From contig NZ_CP117522.1 of NCBI RefSeq assembly GCF_031679605.1, forward strand, positions 2,976,001 through 3,040,000: DNA of 64,000 bases. Reading direction: 5' to 3'. The notes below the pieces were generated by a model. The model worked only from the letters and a program-made list of their open reading frames with translations. It searched no databases and had not been told where the DNA came from. Position numbers and translations under genes: made by a program. This document shows positions 24,697 through 33,937 of the stretch, in pieces; the first letter of the stretch is position 1; every line of letters starts with the position of its first letter. Origin of the DNA: Streptomyces luomodiensis. Its GTDB lineage: Bacteria; Actinomycetota; Actinomycetes; Streptomycetales; Streptomycetaceae.

Positions 24697-26451
24697 GTGC
24701 CTCAACTTCGCCTCGCTCTGAACCAGATCGACTCGACCGTCGGAGACCTCGCCGGCAACACCGAGTCGATACTCCACTGGACCCGGCACTCCGCCGAGCA
24801 GGGCGCCCATCTGGTGGCGTTCCCCGAGATGGCGCTGACCGGCTACCCCGTCGAGGACCTGGCGCTGCGCTCGTCCTTCGTCGAGGCGTCACGCTCCGCG
24901 CTGCGCTCACTCGCCGAGCGGCTGGACGCCGAGGGACTGGGCGAGGTGCCGGTGGTCGTCGGCTATCTCGACCGCAGCGAGCGCGCCCGGCGGTACGGCC
25001 AGCCGGCCGGCTCACCGCAGAACGCGGGCGCCGTGCTGCACCGGGGCACGGTCGCCCTGACCTACGCCAAGCACCATCTGCCGAACTACGGCGTCTTCGA
25101 CGAGTTCCGCTACTTCGTGCCCGGCGACACCCTGCCCATGGTGCGCGTCCACGGCATCGACGTGGCACTCGCCATCTGCGAGGACCTGTGGCAGGACGGC
25201 GGCCGGGTGCCGGCCGCCTGCACGGCGGGGGCCGGGCTGCTGCTGTCGATCAACGCCTCGCCGTACGAGCGGGAGAAGGACGACACCCGGCTGGACCTGG
25301 TGCGCAAGCGGGCCCAGGAGGCGGGCTGCACCACCGCGTACCTGGCGATGATCGGCGGCCAGGACGAGCTGGTCTTCGACGGTGACTCGATCGTCGTGGA
25401 CCGGGACGGCAAAGTCATCGCGCGGGCCCCGCAGTTCGCGGAGGGGTGTGTGCTGCTCGACCTCGATCTGCCCGCCGCGGACCCGGGCTCCGTCCCCGAG
25501 GGGGTCGTGGACGACGGGCTCCGCATCGAGCACGTCACCCTCTCCGCCGACCCGCTCCCCGCGTACGAGCCGGAGCTCGCGGGCGGCGAGGCCGAGCGGC
25601 TCGGGGACGACGAGGAGATCTACACGGCGCTGGTCGTGGGGCTCCGGGCCTATGCGGCGAAGAACGGTTTCCGCAGTGTTCTGATCGGGCTCTCCGGCGG
25701 GATCGACTCCGCCCTCGTCGCCGCCATCGCCTGTGACGCGGTCGGCGCGCAGAACGTGTACGGCGTCGCCATGCCCTCGCGCTACTCCTCCGAGCACTCG
25801 ATCGCCGACGCCACCGAGCTGGCGCGGCGCACCGGGCTCAACTTCCGTACGGTCCCGATCGCCCCGATGTTCGATGCCTATATGGGCGCCCTGGGCCTGA
25901 CCGGGCTGGCCGAGGAGAACCTCCAGTCGCGGCTGCGCGGCACGATGCTGATGGCGATCTCCAACCAGGAGGGCCACATCGTCCTCGCCCCGGGCAACAA
26001 GTCCGAGCTGGCCTGCGGCTACTCCACGCTCTACGGGGACTCGGTCGGCGCGTACGGCCCGATCAAGGACGTCTACAAGACGTCCATCTTCCGGCTGGCG
26101 AAGTGGCGCAACCGCGCGGCGGAGGAGCGGGGCCAGACCCCGCCCATCCCCGAGAACTCGATCACCAAGCCCCCGAGCGCCGAGCTGCGCCCCGGCCAGG
26201 TCGACACCGACTCGCTCCCCGACTACGACGTCCTCGACCGCATCCTGGAGCTGTACGTGGACCGGGACCAGGGGCGTGCGGAGATCGTCGCCGCGGGCTA
26301 CGACGACGCGCTGGTGACCCGGATCCTGCGGCTGGTCGACACGGCGGAGTACAAGCGGCGCCAGTACCCGCCGGGCACGAAGATCTCCGCGAAGGGCTTC
26401 GGCAAGGACCGCCGACTGCCGATCACCAACCGCTGGCGCGAGCACGTGTGA
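24697..26451 (+). CDS. nadE: Glutamine-dependent NAD+ synthetase
   Basis: 584-residue two-domain enzyme that makes NAD+ from deamido-NAD+ with ATP and glutamine. The N-terminal nitrilase-like glutaminase (residues 1-270) has the Glu-Lys-Cys triad: FPEMALTGYP (Glu near 46), YAKHHLPNYGVFDE (Lys near 127) and LAICEDLW (Cys near 162). The C-terminal synthetase has the ATP PP-loop IGLSGGIDSALVAAI (near 330) and LAPGNKSELACGYSTLYGD. Length is in the range for the short actinobacterial form. It appears to be transcribed alone from a leaderless promoter, ending at a strong hairpin shared with the MFS gene downstream. Confidence 0.92.
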   Translation: MPQLRLALNQIDSTVGDLAGNTESILHWTRHSAEQGAHLVAFPEMALTGYPVEDLALRSSFVEASRSALRSLAERLDAEGLGEVPVVVGYLDRSERARRYGQPAGSPQNAGAVLHRGTVALTYAKHHLPNYGVFDEFRYFVPGDTLPMVRVHGIDVALAICEDLWQDGGRVPAACTAGAGLLLSINASPYEREKDDTRLDLVRKRAQEAGCTTAYLAMIGGQDELVFDGDSIVVDRDGKVIARAPQFAEGCVLLDLDLPAADPGSVPEGVVDDGLRIEHVTLSADPLPAYEPELAGGEAERLGDDEEIYTALVVGLRAYAAKNGFRSVLIGLSGGIDSALVAAIACDAVGAQNVYGVAMPSRYSSEHSIADATELARRTGLNFRTVPIAPMFDAYMGALGLTGLAEENLQSRLRGTMLMAISNQEGHIVLAPGNKSELACGYSTLYGDSVGAYGPIKDVYKTSIFRLAKWRNRAAEERGQTPPIPENSITKPPSAELRPGQVDTDSLPDYDVLDRILELYVDRDQGRAEIVAAGYDDALVTRILRLVDTAEYKRRQYPPGTKISAKGFGKDRRLPITNRWREHV

Positions 26452-26780
26452 GCCGGTTCCGGCCCCGGGCACCACGCCTGGGCGTCCAGGAACCCGCTGA
26501 TCAGGCCCAGCCACTCGGCGGGCGCCTCGACCTGGTCGATCGCGCCGGGCGGCACGGAGGCGCGGCCGCCCTCGACGACGGCGGCCGGCTCCTCGGGCGT
26601 CATCCGGTCCGGACAGGGCGCGCCCGCGCCGACGAGCGCCGTCCAGCGGACGGCCGGCTCCCCGGTGCCCGAACGCCACCGGCACAGCCAGTCGCCGCCC
26701 CGTAGCCGCGTCCGGACGCCGGGGAAGGTCGCGGTCAGCTCCAGCGCATACGGGACAAGGCCCCCGCCGGTGGCGGGGGC
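26452..26780 (-). pseudogene. Possible remnant of a coding gene without a start codon
   Basis: The minus strand carries an open stretch of about 110 codons with almost pure G/C third positions and a protein-like composition (YALELTATFPGVRTR, GDWLCRWRSGTGEPAVRW, DQVEAPAEWLGLISGFL). It has no ATG, GTG or TTG before position 26603, is cut on its 5' side by the terminator at 26751-26789, and on its 3' side runs into nadE on the opposite strand. It looks like a truncated gene rather than a live one. No family is recognised; chance coding bias in GC-rich DNA is the alternative. Confidence 0.3.
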
Positions 26781-26789
26781 CTTGTCCCG
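26751..26789. terminator. Strong bidirectional hairpin between nadE and the MFS gene
   Basis: CGGGACAAGGCCCCCGCC and its exact complement form an 18-bp stem with a GGT loop. It ends convergent transcription of nadE (plus) and the MFS exporter (minus, stop at 26811). Confidence 0.8.
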
Positions 26790-26810
26790 TAGTGCCGTCG
26801 GGCCGGGCGC

Positions 26811-28016
26811 TCAGCGCACCTCGGACAGCTGCGGCGTCGACTCGCTGCTCGCGACGACCCGCGAGCCGCTCGCCGGGGTCCGGTCGGTCAGCCCCGCGAT
26901 CAGGGCGATCGACAGACCGACCACCGCGAGCACCGCGCCCACCAGCGTCGGGGAGGTCCAGCCCCAGCCCGCCGCGATGGCCACGCCGCCCAGCCACGCG
27001 CCACCGGCGTTGGCGAGGTTGAAGGCGGAGTGGTTGGAGGCGGAGGCCAGCGTCGGGGCGTGCTGGGCCTTGTTCATCACCAGCATCTGGAGCGGGGTGG
27101 TGGTCATGAAGCCGACCGCGCCCAGCACCACGACCGACAGCAGCGCCGCCCACTTCACATGCACCGTGAAGTCGAAGACCACGAGCATGGCGGCCAGCGC
27201 CGCCAGCGAGCCGTAGAGCGTGGGCCGCAGCGCCCGGTCGGTCAGCGGACCGGCGGCCAGGGCGCCCAGCGTCATGCCGATGCCGAACAGCGCCAGCACC
27301 AGGGTGACCGTCGACTCGCCGAAACCGGTGACCTCGGTCACCATCGAGGCGAGGTAGCTGTAGACGGCGAAGACGCCGGCGAAGCCGAAGACGGCGGTCA
27401 GCAGTCCCAGCACCACCTGCCGGTCGCGCAGGGCACCGAGCTCCTGGCGCAGTCCGCCGTGCTGGTCGTGGGAGATCTGCGGGACGAGCCGGGCCAGCGC
27501 GGACATGGCGACCACGCCGATGCCGGCGACGACCAGGAAGGTCGCCCGCCAGCCGAGGTGCTGGCCGAGCAGGGTGGCCACGGGGACGCCGACGATGTTG
27601 GCGATCGTCAGGCCCAGGAACATGGTGGCGACCGCGCGGGCCCGCCGGTCCTCGGTCACCAGCCGCGCGGCGACGACCGCGCCGACGCCGAAGAACGCGC
27701 CGTGGGGCAGTCCGGCGAGCACCCGGCCCGCGATCAGCAGGCCGAAGCTGGGGGCGAGGGCGGAGGCGAGGTTGCCCACCGTGAAGAGCGCCATGAGCAA
27801 CACGAGCATCCGCTTGCGCGGGATACGGGAGCCGAGAGCGGTCAGCAGCGGAGCGCCCACCACGACCCCGATGGCGTAGGCGGAGACGAGGTATCCGGCC
27901 GTGGGCACGGAGGTGCCCAGATCGTTCGCGACATTGGGCAGCAGGCCCATCATCACGAATTCGGTAGTACCAATGCCGAAGGCGCTCACAGCAAGGGCGA
28001 GCAGGGCCAGGGGCAT
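26811..28016 (-). CDS. MFS transporter, DHA1 family (AraJ/PbuE-like exporter)
   Basis: 401-residue inner-membrane transporter with 12 predicted helices. The opening FGIGTTEFVMMGLLPNVAND, the motif-A-like LTALGSRIPRKRML after helix 2, and GRVLAGLPHGAFFGVGAVVA are typical of the DHA1 group containing AraJ, PbuE and actinobacterial chloramphenicol-type exporters. Proton-driven export of a small molecule is likely, but the substrate is not readable. A ribosome site GAAAGG precedes ATG 28016. GTTC-type half sites at 28060-28076 hint at a MarR-like operator; no regulator is adjacent. It stands as a single-gene unit bounded by the 26751-26789 hairpin. Confidence 0.8.
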   Translation of the reverse strand: MPLALLALAVSAFGIGTTEFVMMGLLPNVANDLGTSVPTAGYLVSAYAIGVVVGAPLLTALGSRIPRKRMLVLLMALFTVGNLASALAPSFGLLIAGRVLAGLPHGAFFGVGAVVAARLVTEDRRARAVATMFLGLTIANIVGVPVATLLGQHLGWRATFLVVAGIGVVAMSALARLVPQISHDQHGGLRQELGALRDRQVVLGLLTAVFGFAGVFAVYSYLASMVTEVTGFGESTVTLVLALFGIGMTLGALAAGPLTDRALRPTLYGSLAALAAMLVVFDFTVHVKWAALLSVVVLGAVGFMTTTPLQMLVMNKAQHAPTLASASNHSAFNLANAGGAWLGGVAIAAGWGWTSPTLVGAVLAVVGLSIALIAGLTDRTPASGSRVVASSESTPQLSEVR

Positions 28017-28221
28017 GAGAGACCTTTCAAACGAAGGAGAAACGTGCAGAGGATGCGTATGTTCTCTAGCTGAACAAACTCTCTCACGGCAGATGTTCCC
28101 GAAGAGGATCCCCAGATGAACAGCACGTAAGATCTCGCCGGGCGCCCCGTGAGTTGGGTCACCCGGGAGCGCCCCGAGCCCCCTGCCCCTGCCCCCTACG
28201 TCCCCTGAGTCCCCCGGAAGC

Positions 28222-29250
28222 TCAGTAGTCGACCGACGCCGCCACCGGAAGGTGATCGCTGCCGGTCTTCCCCAGTGTCCACGCCGAGACCGGGTCCACC
28301 CCCCGCACCATGATCTGGTCGATCCGCGCCATCGGGAACGAGGCGGGCCAGCTGAAGCCGAAGCCGTCGCCCGCCGCGCCCTGGGCGGACCGCATCTGCG
28401 CGGTGACGGGGGCGAGCGCCCGGTCGTTCATGGTGCCGTTCAGATCGCCGAGCAGGATCACCTTGTCGAGCGGCTCGTGGGAGATGGCCTCGCCCAGCGC
28501 CTCGGCGCTGGCGTCGCGCTGTTCGGCGGTGAAGCCCGCGTTGAACTTCACCCGCACCGAGGGCAGGTGCGCCACGTAGACACCGACCTCACCGTGCGGG
28601 GTGCGCACCGCGGTGCGCAGCGCCCGGGTCCAGCCCAGCTTGATGTCCACCGGCTTGGTGCCGGACAGCGGGTACTTGCTCCACAGCCCCACCGTGCCCT
28701 GCACGGTGTGGTAGCGGTAGCTGTCCGCCAGCGCCCGCTCGTACCGGGGCACGGCCGTGCTGGTCAGCTCCTCCAGCGCCACCACGTCGGCGCCCGAGGC
28801 GGCCACGTCCTTGGCGGTGCCCGAGGGGTCGGCGTTCTCCGCGTTGACGTTGTGGGTGACGACGGTCAGCTCGCCGCCGCTGCCGGACTTGTCGGAGAAC
28901 ATCAGCCCGCCGAAGAGGTTCAGCCAGACGGCGATCGGCAGCACCAGGGCCAGCACGGCGCTCGCCGACCGCCGCACCAGGCCGAGCACCAGCAGCACCG
29001 GAAGGGCCAGGCCCAGCCACGGCAGGAAGGTCTCCAGCAGGGAGCCGAGGTTGCCCACGCGGTTGGGCACATCCGCGTGGAAGATCATGACCAGGGCGAG
29101 CAGGATCGCGATCGCCGCCAGCACCAGCCCGCGCCGCCACAGCCCGCGATCGTTCCGCAGCCGGTCGAGCAGGCGGCCGATCCGGGAGCCCGATGGCTGG
29201 GGCGCGTCGTCCCCGAGCTGTCGTGTCTCCTGCGTGTACGCCTGCGTCAT
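28222..29250 (-). CDS. Membrane-anchored endonuclease/exonuclease/phosphatase-family protein
   Basis: 342 residues. A basic cytoplasmic N-terminus (1-38) and three membrane helices (about 40-110) precede an extracytoplasmic EEP fold. Catalytic landmarks are THNVNAENAD (Asn near 130), VVALEELTS (Glu near 158), LLGDLNGTMND (Asp and Asn near 268), the ARIDQIMV segment and TGSDHLPV (Asp-His near 330). Actinobacterial proteins of this layout are usually annotated as vancomycin resistance-like or EEP proteins; the substrate may be a lipid phosphodiester or DNA outside the cell. It lies downstream of the TetR gene in the same direction, with a palindrome between them. Confidence 0.75.
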   Translation of the reverse strand: MTQAYTQETRQLGDDAPQPSGSRIGRLLDRLRNDRGLWRRGLVLAAIAILLALVMIFHADVPNRVGNLGSLLETFLPWLGLALPVLLVLGLVRRSASAVLALVLPIAVWLNLFGGLMFSDKSGSGGELTVVTHNVNAENADPSGTAKDVAASGADVVALEELTSTAVPRYERALADSYRYHTVQGTVGLWSKYPLSGTKPVDIKLGWTRALRTAVRTPHGEVGVYVAHLPSVRVKFNAGFTAEQRDASAEALGEAISHEPLDKVILLGDLNGTMNDRALAPVTAQMRSAQGAAGDGFGFSWPASFPMARIDQIMVRGVDPVSAWTLGKTGSDHLPVAASVDY

Positions 29251-29396
29251 TCGCTGTCCCTCACTGCCTCAACTACCGCGCCTTGGGCTACGACCATAGG
29301 TGATGACCAGGGGCTTTCCCGGCGCCCCCTGGGGCGCTCCCGGTTGGAGGACGTCATGGTCCGGGCCGGGAGTTCCGCGACCGGGCGCGGACGGGA

Positions 29397-29413
29397 CTGT
29401 TGTGACACAACAG
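29397..29413. promoter_or_regulatory. Perfect 17-bp palindrome between the TetR and EEP genes
   Basis: CTGTTGTG-A-CACAACAG lies 12 bp after the TetR stop and 147 bp before the EEP start. It is AT-richer than the surroundings and lacks a T-run, so an operator for the EEP gene fits better than a terminator. Confidence 0.4.
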
Positions 29414-29424
29414 GCACAAACCGC

Positions 29425-30042
29425 TCAGTCGCGTGGCGAGACCCCGGCGAGGACCGTGTCGACGATCCGTTCGGCCAGCCCTTCGGGAAGTTCCTTCCAC
29501 TCGTGGAGCATGGCACGGGAGAGCATCGGGCCGGTGAAGAGGTCGGCGAGCAGCTCCAGATCCACATCGGCGCGGATCTCACCGCTCTCCCTCCCCCGCC
29601 GCAGCACGGCGCGCAGGCTCGCGCGGCGGGCCGCTATGACATTCTCGTCGTAGGCCCGCCACAGCTCCTGGTGCGCGTGCATCTGGGTGACGACGGTGCG
29701 CAGCAGGGCGGAGTGGCGCTTGGCGAGCCCGCGGCGGCGCATGAACTCCAGGACGGTGACGAGGTCGTCGCGCACCGAGACCCCGGCCGGCTCCGGGCTG
29801 GGCTCCTCCAGGGAGCGCAGCACGTCGAGCATCAGCGCGTCCTTACCGGGCCAGCGGCGGTACACGGTGGCCTTGCCGACGCCCGCCTCGCGGGCGATCC
29901 TCTCGATCGACAGCCCGCCGACCGAGGCGCCCTCCTCCAGCAGCCGCAGGGCGGCCTCGATGATCGCGGCGTCGGTGGCGGGGCTGCGGGGGCGGCCGCG
30001 CAGTTTGGGTACGGAGGGTACGGAGCTGTCCGGGACGGTCAT
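29425..30042 (-). CDS. TetR-family repressor linked to the DHA2 exporter
   Basis: 205-residue regulator. The N-terminal TetR helix-turn-helix lies at about residues 20-65 ([20 protein letters not shown]), followed by a helical ligand-binding domain ([31 protein letters not shown]). Its ATG overlaps the stop codon of the upstream exporter (ATGA), so it is the second gene of the transporter transcript and would limit its own and the exporter's expression. The perfect palindrome before the exporter at 31684-31712 is the obvious target. The inducing compound is unknown, presumably a substrate of the pump. Confidence 0.88.
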   Translation of the reverse strand: MTVPDSSVPSVPKLRGRPRSPATDAAIIEAALRLLEEGASVGGLSIERIAREAGVGKATVYRRWPGKDALMLDVLRSLEEPSPEPAGVSVRDDLVTVLEFMRRRGLAKRHSALLRTVVTQMHAHQELWRAYDENVIAARRASLRAVLRRGRESGEIRADVDLELLADLFTGPMLSRAMLHEWKELPEGLAERIVDTVLAGVSPRD

Positions 30043-31664
30043 CGGTCGGCCGACGCCTCCTCCCGCGGACCCGTCCGCCCGCTGTCGGGGGCCTGTCCGG
30101 AGGCGTCCTTGCCGGGCAGGAAGGCCAGCACGACCAGCGCGCCGAGGAGGGCGACGCCCGCCGAGCCGAGCGCGGTGACGTGCATGGCGTGCACGAAGGC
30201 GTCCTGCGCCGGGCCCACCAGCGTCTGACCCCTGGGCCCCAGCTTCTCGGCGACGGCCAAGGTGGCCTCGACGGACTCGCCCGCCGAGCGCCGTACGGAG
30301 TCGGGCAGTCCGGGCACGGCGGCCAGGGTGTCCCGGATGCCGTCGCGGTAGGCGGCGGAGAGCACCGAGCCGAGCACGGCGACCCCGAGCGCGCCGCCGA
30401 CCTGCCGGAAGGTGTTGTTCAGCGCCGAGCCGGAGCCGGCCTTCTGGCGCGGCAGCGCCTGCATGATCGCGGTGGTCACCGGCGGCATGATATGCGCCAT
30501 GCCGGAGCCCTGTGCGAAGAACAGCACCTCCAGCACGAAAATCGGGGTGTCCACGCCCAGCAGCAGGAACCCGGACATGGTGGCGGCCACCAGCAGCATG
30601 CCGCCGGTGCACACCGCGCGGGCGCCGAACCGCTCCACGACCAGCCGGGCACGCGGCGCGAAGAGCAGCTGCGCCACGGCCAGCGGCAGGATCAGCAGCC
30701 CGGATTCCAGCGCGCTGTAGCCGCGCACGCTCTGGGTGTAGAAGACCATGAAGAAGGTCACGCCCATGAGGGCGAAGAAGACCAGGGCGACGGCGGCGAT
30801 GGCGGCGGAGAAGGCGGAATTGCGGAAGTAGCCGACGTCGATGGCCGGGTGGTCGCTGCGCTTCTCGTGCACCACGAACAGGGCCAGGACGACGAGTCCG
30901 GCCCCGATGGAGCCCAGCACCTGGGCGTCGGTGAAGTCGGCGAGCTGACCGCCCTTGATGATGCCGTAGACCAGCAGCACCAGCCCGACCACGGACAGCA
31001 GCACCCCCAGCGGGTCCAGCCGGCCGGGCGCGGGGTCCTTGGAGTCGGGGACGAGCACCACCATCGCGATCAGTCCGGCGATCACGATCGGCACATTGAC
31101 GAAGAAGACCGAACCCCACCAGAAGTGCTCCAGCAGCAGCCCGCCGGTGATCGGGCCGATGGCGATGGCCAGGCCCACCGCGGCGACCCAGATGCCGATC
31201 GCCTTGGCCTGTTCCTCGCGTTCGAAGACATTGACCAGGATGGCGAGGGTGGCGGGCATCACGAAGGCGGCGCCCAGGCCCATCACGGCCCGGAAGCCGA
31301 TGAGTTCGGCCGGCGAACCGGAGAAGGCGGCGAGCACCGAGCCCACGCCGAACACCGCCATCCCGCCGAGCAGGACCTTCTTACGGCCGAGCCGGTCGCC
31401 CAGCAGTCCCGCGGTGAACAGCAGCCCGGCGAAGACCAGCGTGTAGGAGTTGATCGCCCACTCGAGCTGACTCTGGGTGGCGCCGAGCCCGGTGGGCTTC
31501 GGTGAGGCGATGGTCTTCATCGCCACGTTGAGTATCGAGTTGTCGAGGACGACGACCAGGACGCTGACCATCAGGACGACGAGGATCGCCCAGCGCCGCC
31601 GGTGGACCGCCTCGGGAACGGCGGACCCGGCCGGGGCACCCTGGGTGCTGGAAGGGGTTGCCAT
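30039..31664 (-). CDS. DHA2-family (EmrB/QacA-like) multidrug MFS exporter
   Basis: 541-residue proton-driven drug exporter with 14 predicted helices. The N-terminal helix carries [15 protein letters not shown], the classic DHA2 motif with a membrane Asp. Motif A is [16 protein letters not shown], and motif C-like glycines lie in [20 protein letters not shown]. The C-terminal tail is charged and soluble. A -10-like TAGCCT (31673-31678) ends 8 bp before the ATG, so the mRNA is probably leaderless, and the TetR palindrome covers the -35 region. Co-translated with its TetR repressor. Confidence 0.88.
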   Translation of the reverse strand: MATPSSTQGAPAGSAVPEAVHRRRWAILVVLMVSVLVVVLDNSILNVAMKTIASPKPTGLGATQSQLEWAINSYTLVFAGLLFTAGLLGDRLGRKKVLLGGMAVFGVGSVLAAFSGSPAELIGFRAVMGLGAAFVMPATLAILVNVFEREEQAKAIGIWVAAVGLAIAIGPITGGLLLEHFWWGSVFFVNVPIVIAGLIAMVVLVPDSKDPAPGRLDPLGVLLSVVGLVLLVYGIIKGGQLADFTDAQVLGSIGAGLVVLALFVVHEKRSDHPAIDVGYFRNSAFSAAIAAVALVFFALMGVTFFMVFYTQSVRGYSALESGLLILPLAVAQLLFAPRARLVVERFGARAVCTGGMLLVAATMSGFLLLGVDTPIFVLEVLFFAQGSGMAHIMPPVTTAIMQALPRQKAGSGSALNNTFRQVGGALGVAVLGSVLSAAYRDGIRDTLAAVPGLPDSVRRSAGESVEATLAVAEKLGPRGQTLVGPAQDAFVHAMHVTALGSAGVALLGALVVLAFLPGKDASGQAPDSGRTGPREEASADR

Positions 31665-31672
31665 GCCGTCCA

Positions 31673-31712
31673 GGCTAGGCAGCTTCCGATACGAGACCGT
31701 CTCGTATCGGAA
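31673..31712 (-). promoter_or_regulatory. TetR operator and leaderless promoter of the DHA2 exporter
   Basis: TTCCGATACGAGAC (31684-31697), one central base, then its exact complement (31699-31712): 14-bp perfect arms. It covers the -35 region of a promoter whose -10 is TAGCCT (minus strand, 31678 down to 31673). Binding by the co-transcribed TetR protein would shut off the operon. Confidence 0.8.
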
Positions 31713-31855
31713 AGTATGGAAAAGACTTTGCGAGGGTTTGGGGCCGACGGGGCGAGGGCCCCCACCACTTTCGTCCCGGCAGGAGCCGTGCCAGCATGGG
31801 GGTGGTCCGGGGACGCCGTCAGGGCGCCTCGAGATGATGAACAGGAGCCGTAGCG

Positions 31856-32716
31856 ATGACGCACGTCAGCCCTGCGCGAAACCAGTCCGACAAGGCGCTC
31901 TACGGGGGCACGAGCTCCCGCCGCATCACCGTCCGGGACATCGCGGCCGCCAAGGAGCGCGCCGAGAAGTGGCCGATGCTCACCGCCTACGACGCGATGA
32001 CAGCGTCCGTCTTCGACCAGGCGGGCATCCCGGTCCTGCTGGTCGGCGACTCGATGGGCAACTGCCACCTGGGGTACGAGTCCACCGTGCCCGTCACCAT
32101 GGACGAGATCGCGCTGCTCTCCGCCGCCGTGGTCCGCGGCACCAAGCGCGCCCTGGTCGTCGCCGACCTGCCCTTCGGCTCGTACCAGGAGGGCCCGGTG
32201 CAGGCGCTGCGCAACGCCACCCGGCTGGCCAAGGAAGCGGGCGTGGGCGCGGTGAAGCTGGAGGGCGGGGAGCGCTCCGCCGACCAGATCGAGCTGCTGG
32301 TCCAGTCCGGCATCCCGGTCATGGCGCACATCGGCCTGACCCCGCAGTCCGTCAACGCCTACGGCGGTTACCCCGTCCAGGGGCGCGGCGAGGAGGCGGC
32401 CCAGCAGCTGCTGCGGGACGCCAAGGCGGTCCAGGACGCGGGCGCCTTCGCGGTCGTCCTGGAGCTGGTCCCGGCCGAGCTGGCCGCCGAGGTGACCCGG
32501 TCGCTGCACATCCCCACCGTCGGCATCGGCGCCGGTCCGGACTGCGACGGCCAGGTCCTGGTGTGGACGGACATGGCGGGCATGACCGACGGCCGGGTGC
32601 CGCGCTTCGTCAAGCGGTACGCACAGCTGCGCCAGGGCCTGGGCGACGCGGCGCGGGCCTTCGCCGAGGACGTGGTCGGCGGGGCCTACCCGGCCGAGGA
32701 ACACTCCTTCCACTAG
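31856..32716 (+). CDS. panB: 3-methyl-2-oxobutanoate hydroxymethyltransferase
   Basis: 286-residue cytosolic enzyme of pantothenate (coenzyme A) synthesis. It adds a hydroxymethyl group from methylene-tetrahydrofolate to 2-oxoisovalerate. Family motifs are [25 protein letters not shown]... (metal-binding Asp in VGDSMG near 63), [31 protein letters not shown] and [19 protein letters not shown]. The N-terminal 20 residues are extra. AGGAG lies 10 bp before ATG 31856. It is a single gene here; panC and panD are not in the window. Confidence 0.95.
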   Translation: MTHVSPARNQSDKALYGGTSSRRITVRDIAAAKERAEKWPMLTAYDAMTASVFDQAGIPVLLVGDSMGNCHLGYESTVPVTMDEIALLSAAVVRGTKRALVVADLPFGSYQEGPVQALRNATRLAKEAGVGAVKLEGGERSADQIELLVQSGIPVMAHIGLTPQSVNAYGGYPVQGRGEEAAQQLLRDAKAVQDAGAFAVVLELVPAELAAEVTRSLHIPTVGIGAGPDCDGQVLVWTDMAGMTDGRVPRFVKRYAQLRQGLGDAARAFAEDVVGGAYPAEEHSFH

Positions 32717-32859
32717 GGGGCACGCTCCGCCGGGGAGCGCTCCTTCCAGCAGCCGGCAAGAGCCACTGCGGTACAACGGCAGCCCGCCGATCTTCCCCCG
32801 TCGGCGGGCTGTCTGCCGCGTGTCGGTGGTCTGTCGGTGGCGCCTGGCATCGTGGTGGC

Positions 32860-33873
32860 ATGACGCGAGGGGAACACAGGATCAGAGACGGCAACGCCGT
32901 CGAAGTACGGGGGCTGGTCAAGCACTTCGGTGACACCAAGGCCGTCGACGGGGTGGACCTGGACGTGCCGGAGGGCACCGTCCTGGGTGTGCTGGGCCCC
33001 AACGGCGCCGGTAAGACCACACTGGTGCGCTGCCTGTCCACCCTGCTGGTGCCGGACGCCGGCACCGCGGTGGTGGCCGGGTACGACGTGGTGCGCCAGC
33101 CCCGCCAGCTGCGCCGCACCATCGGGCTGACCGGGCAGTACGCCTCGGTCGACGAGAAGCTCCCCGGCTGGGAGAACCTCTACATGATCGGGCGGCTGCT
33201 CGACCTCTCCCGCAAGGAGGCGCGGGCGCGGGCGGACGCCATGCTCGAGCGGTTCTCGCTCACCGAGGCGGGCAAGCGGCGCGTGCGCACCTACTCCGGC
33301 GGTATGCGCCGCCGGCTCGACCTGGCCGCGTCCATGATCGGCCGGCCCTCGGTGCTCTATCTGGACGAGCCGACCACCGGTCTGGACCCGCACGCCCGCA
33401 ACGAGGTGTGGGACGAGGTCAGGCGGATGGTCGCCGACGGGGCCACCGTGCTGCTGACCACGCAGTACATGGAGGAGGCCGAGCAGCTCGCCGACCACCT
33501 GACGGTGATCGACCGGGGCAGGGTCATCGCCGACGGCGGGGTGAACGAGCTCAGGGCCAAGATCGGCGGCCGCACCCTGCAAATCCGCCCCTCCGACCCC
33601 GGTGAGCTGCACCGGATGGTCGGCGCCATCACCCAGGCGGGGCTCGACGGCATCGGCGGCGCGACCGCCGATGTGGCGGAGGGCCTGGTCAACGTGCCCA
33701 TCGCCAGCGACGAGCAGCTGACCGCCCTGATCGGGCTGCTCGGTCAGCGCGGTTTCGCGATCGCCGGAATCGACACCCATGTGCCCAGCCTGGACGAGGT
33801 CTTCCTGGCCATCACCGGCCGGAAGGCGTCCGCACTGCAGGACGGCAAGACGCTGGACGAGGTCGTCGCGTGA
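32860..33873 (+). CDS. ABC exporter ATP-binding protein, DrrA-like
   Basis: 337-residue ATPase. Walker A is GPNGAGKTT (near 47), the signature YSGGMRRRLDLA is near 148, Walker B is VLYLDEPTTGLDP (near 168), and the H-loop lies in TTQYMEEAEQLADH. The C-terminal extension (LDEVFLAITGRKAS) is typical of the daunorubicin-resistance DrrA group, where it contacts the partner. Together with the permease 65 bp downstream it would form an ATP-driven drug or lipid exporter. A CATCGT box 6 bp before the ATG and the lack of a clear ribosome site suggest a leaderless start. No biosynthetic cluster is adjacent. Confidence 0.88.
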   Translation: MTRGEHRIRDGNAVEVRGLVKHFGDTKAVDGVDLDVPEGTVLGVLGPNGAGKTTLVRCLSTLLVPDAGTAVVAGYDVVRQPRQLRRTIGLTGQYASVDEKLPGWENLYMIGRLLDLSRKEARARADAMLERFSLTEAGKRRVRTYSGGMRRRLDLAASMIGRPSVLYLDEPTTGLDPHARNEVWDEVRRMVADGATVLLTTQYMEEAEQLADHLTVIDRGRVIADGGVNELRAKIGGRTLQIRPSDPGELHRMVGAITQAGLDGIGGATADVAEGLVNVPIASDEQLTALIGLLGQRGFAIAGIDTHVPSLDEVFLAITGRKASALQDGKTLDEVVA

Positions 33874-33937
33874 ACGCCGCGCACCTCGATGTCACGAGCA
33901 GCCGCCGACGCGGCGGGACGAACGGAGGGGACACAGC

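Noticed and set aside
25012..27153. Long minus-strand open frame over nadE and the MFS gene
   Set aside because: It crosses a strong hairpin and is a shadow of nadE; composition is not protein-like.
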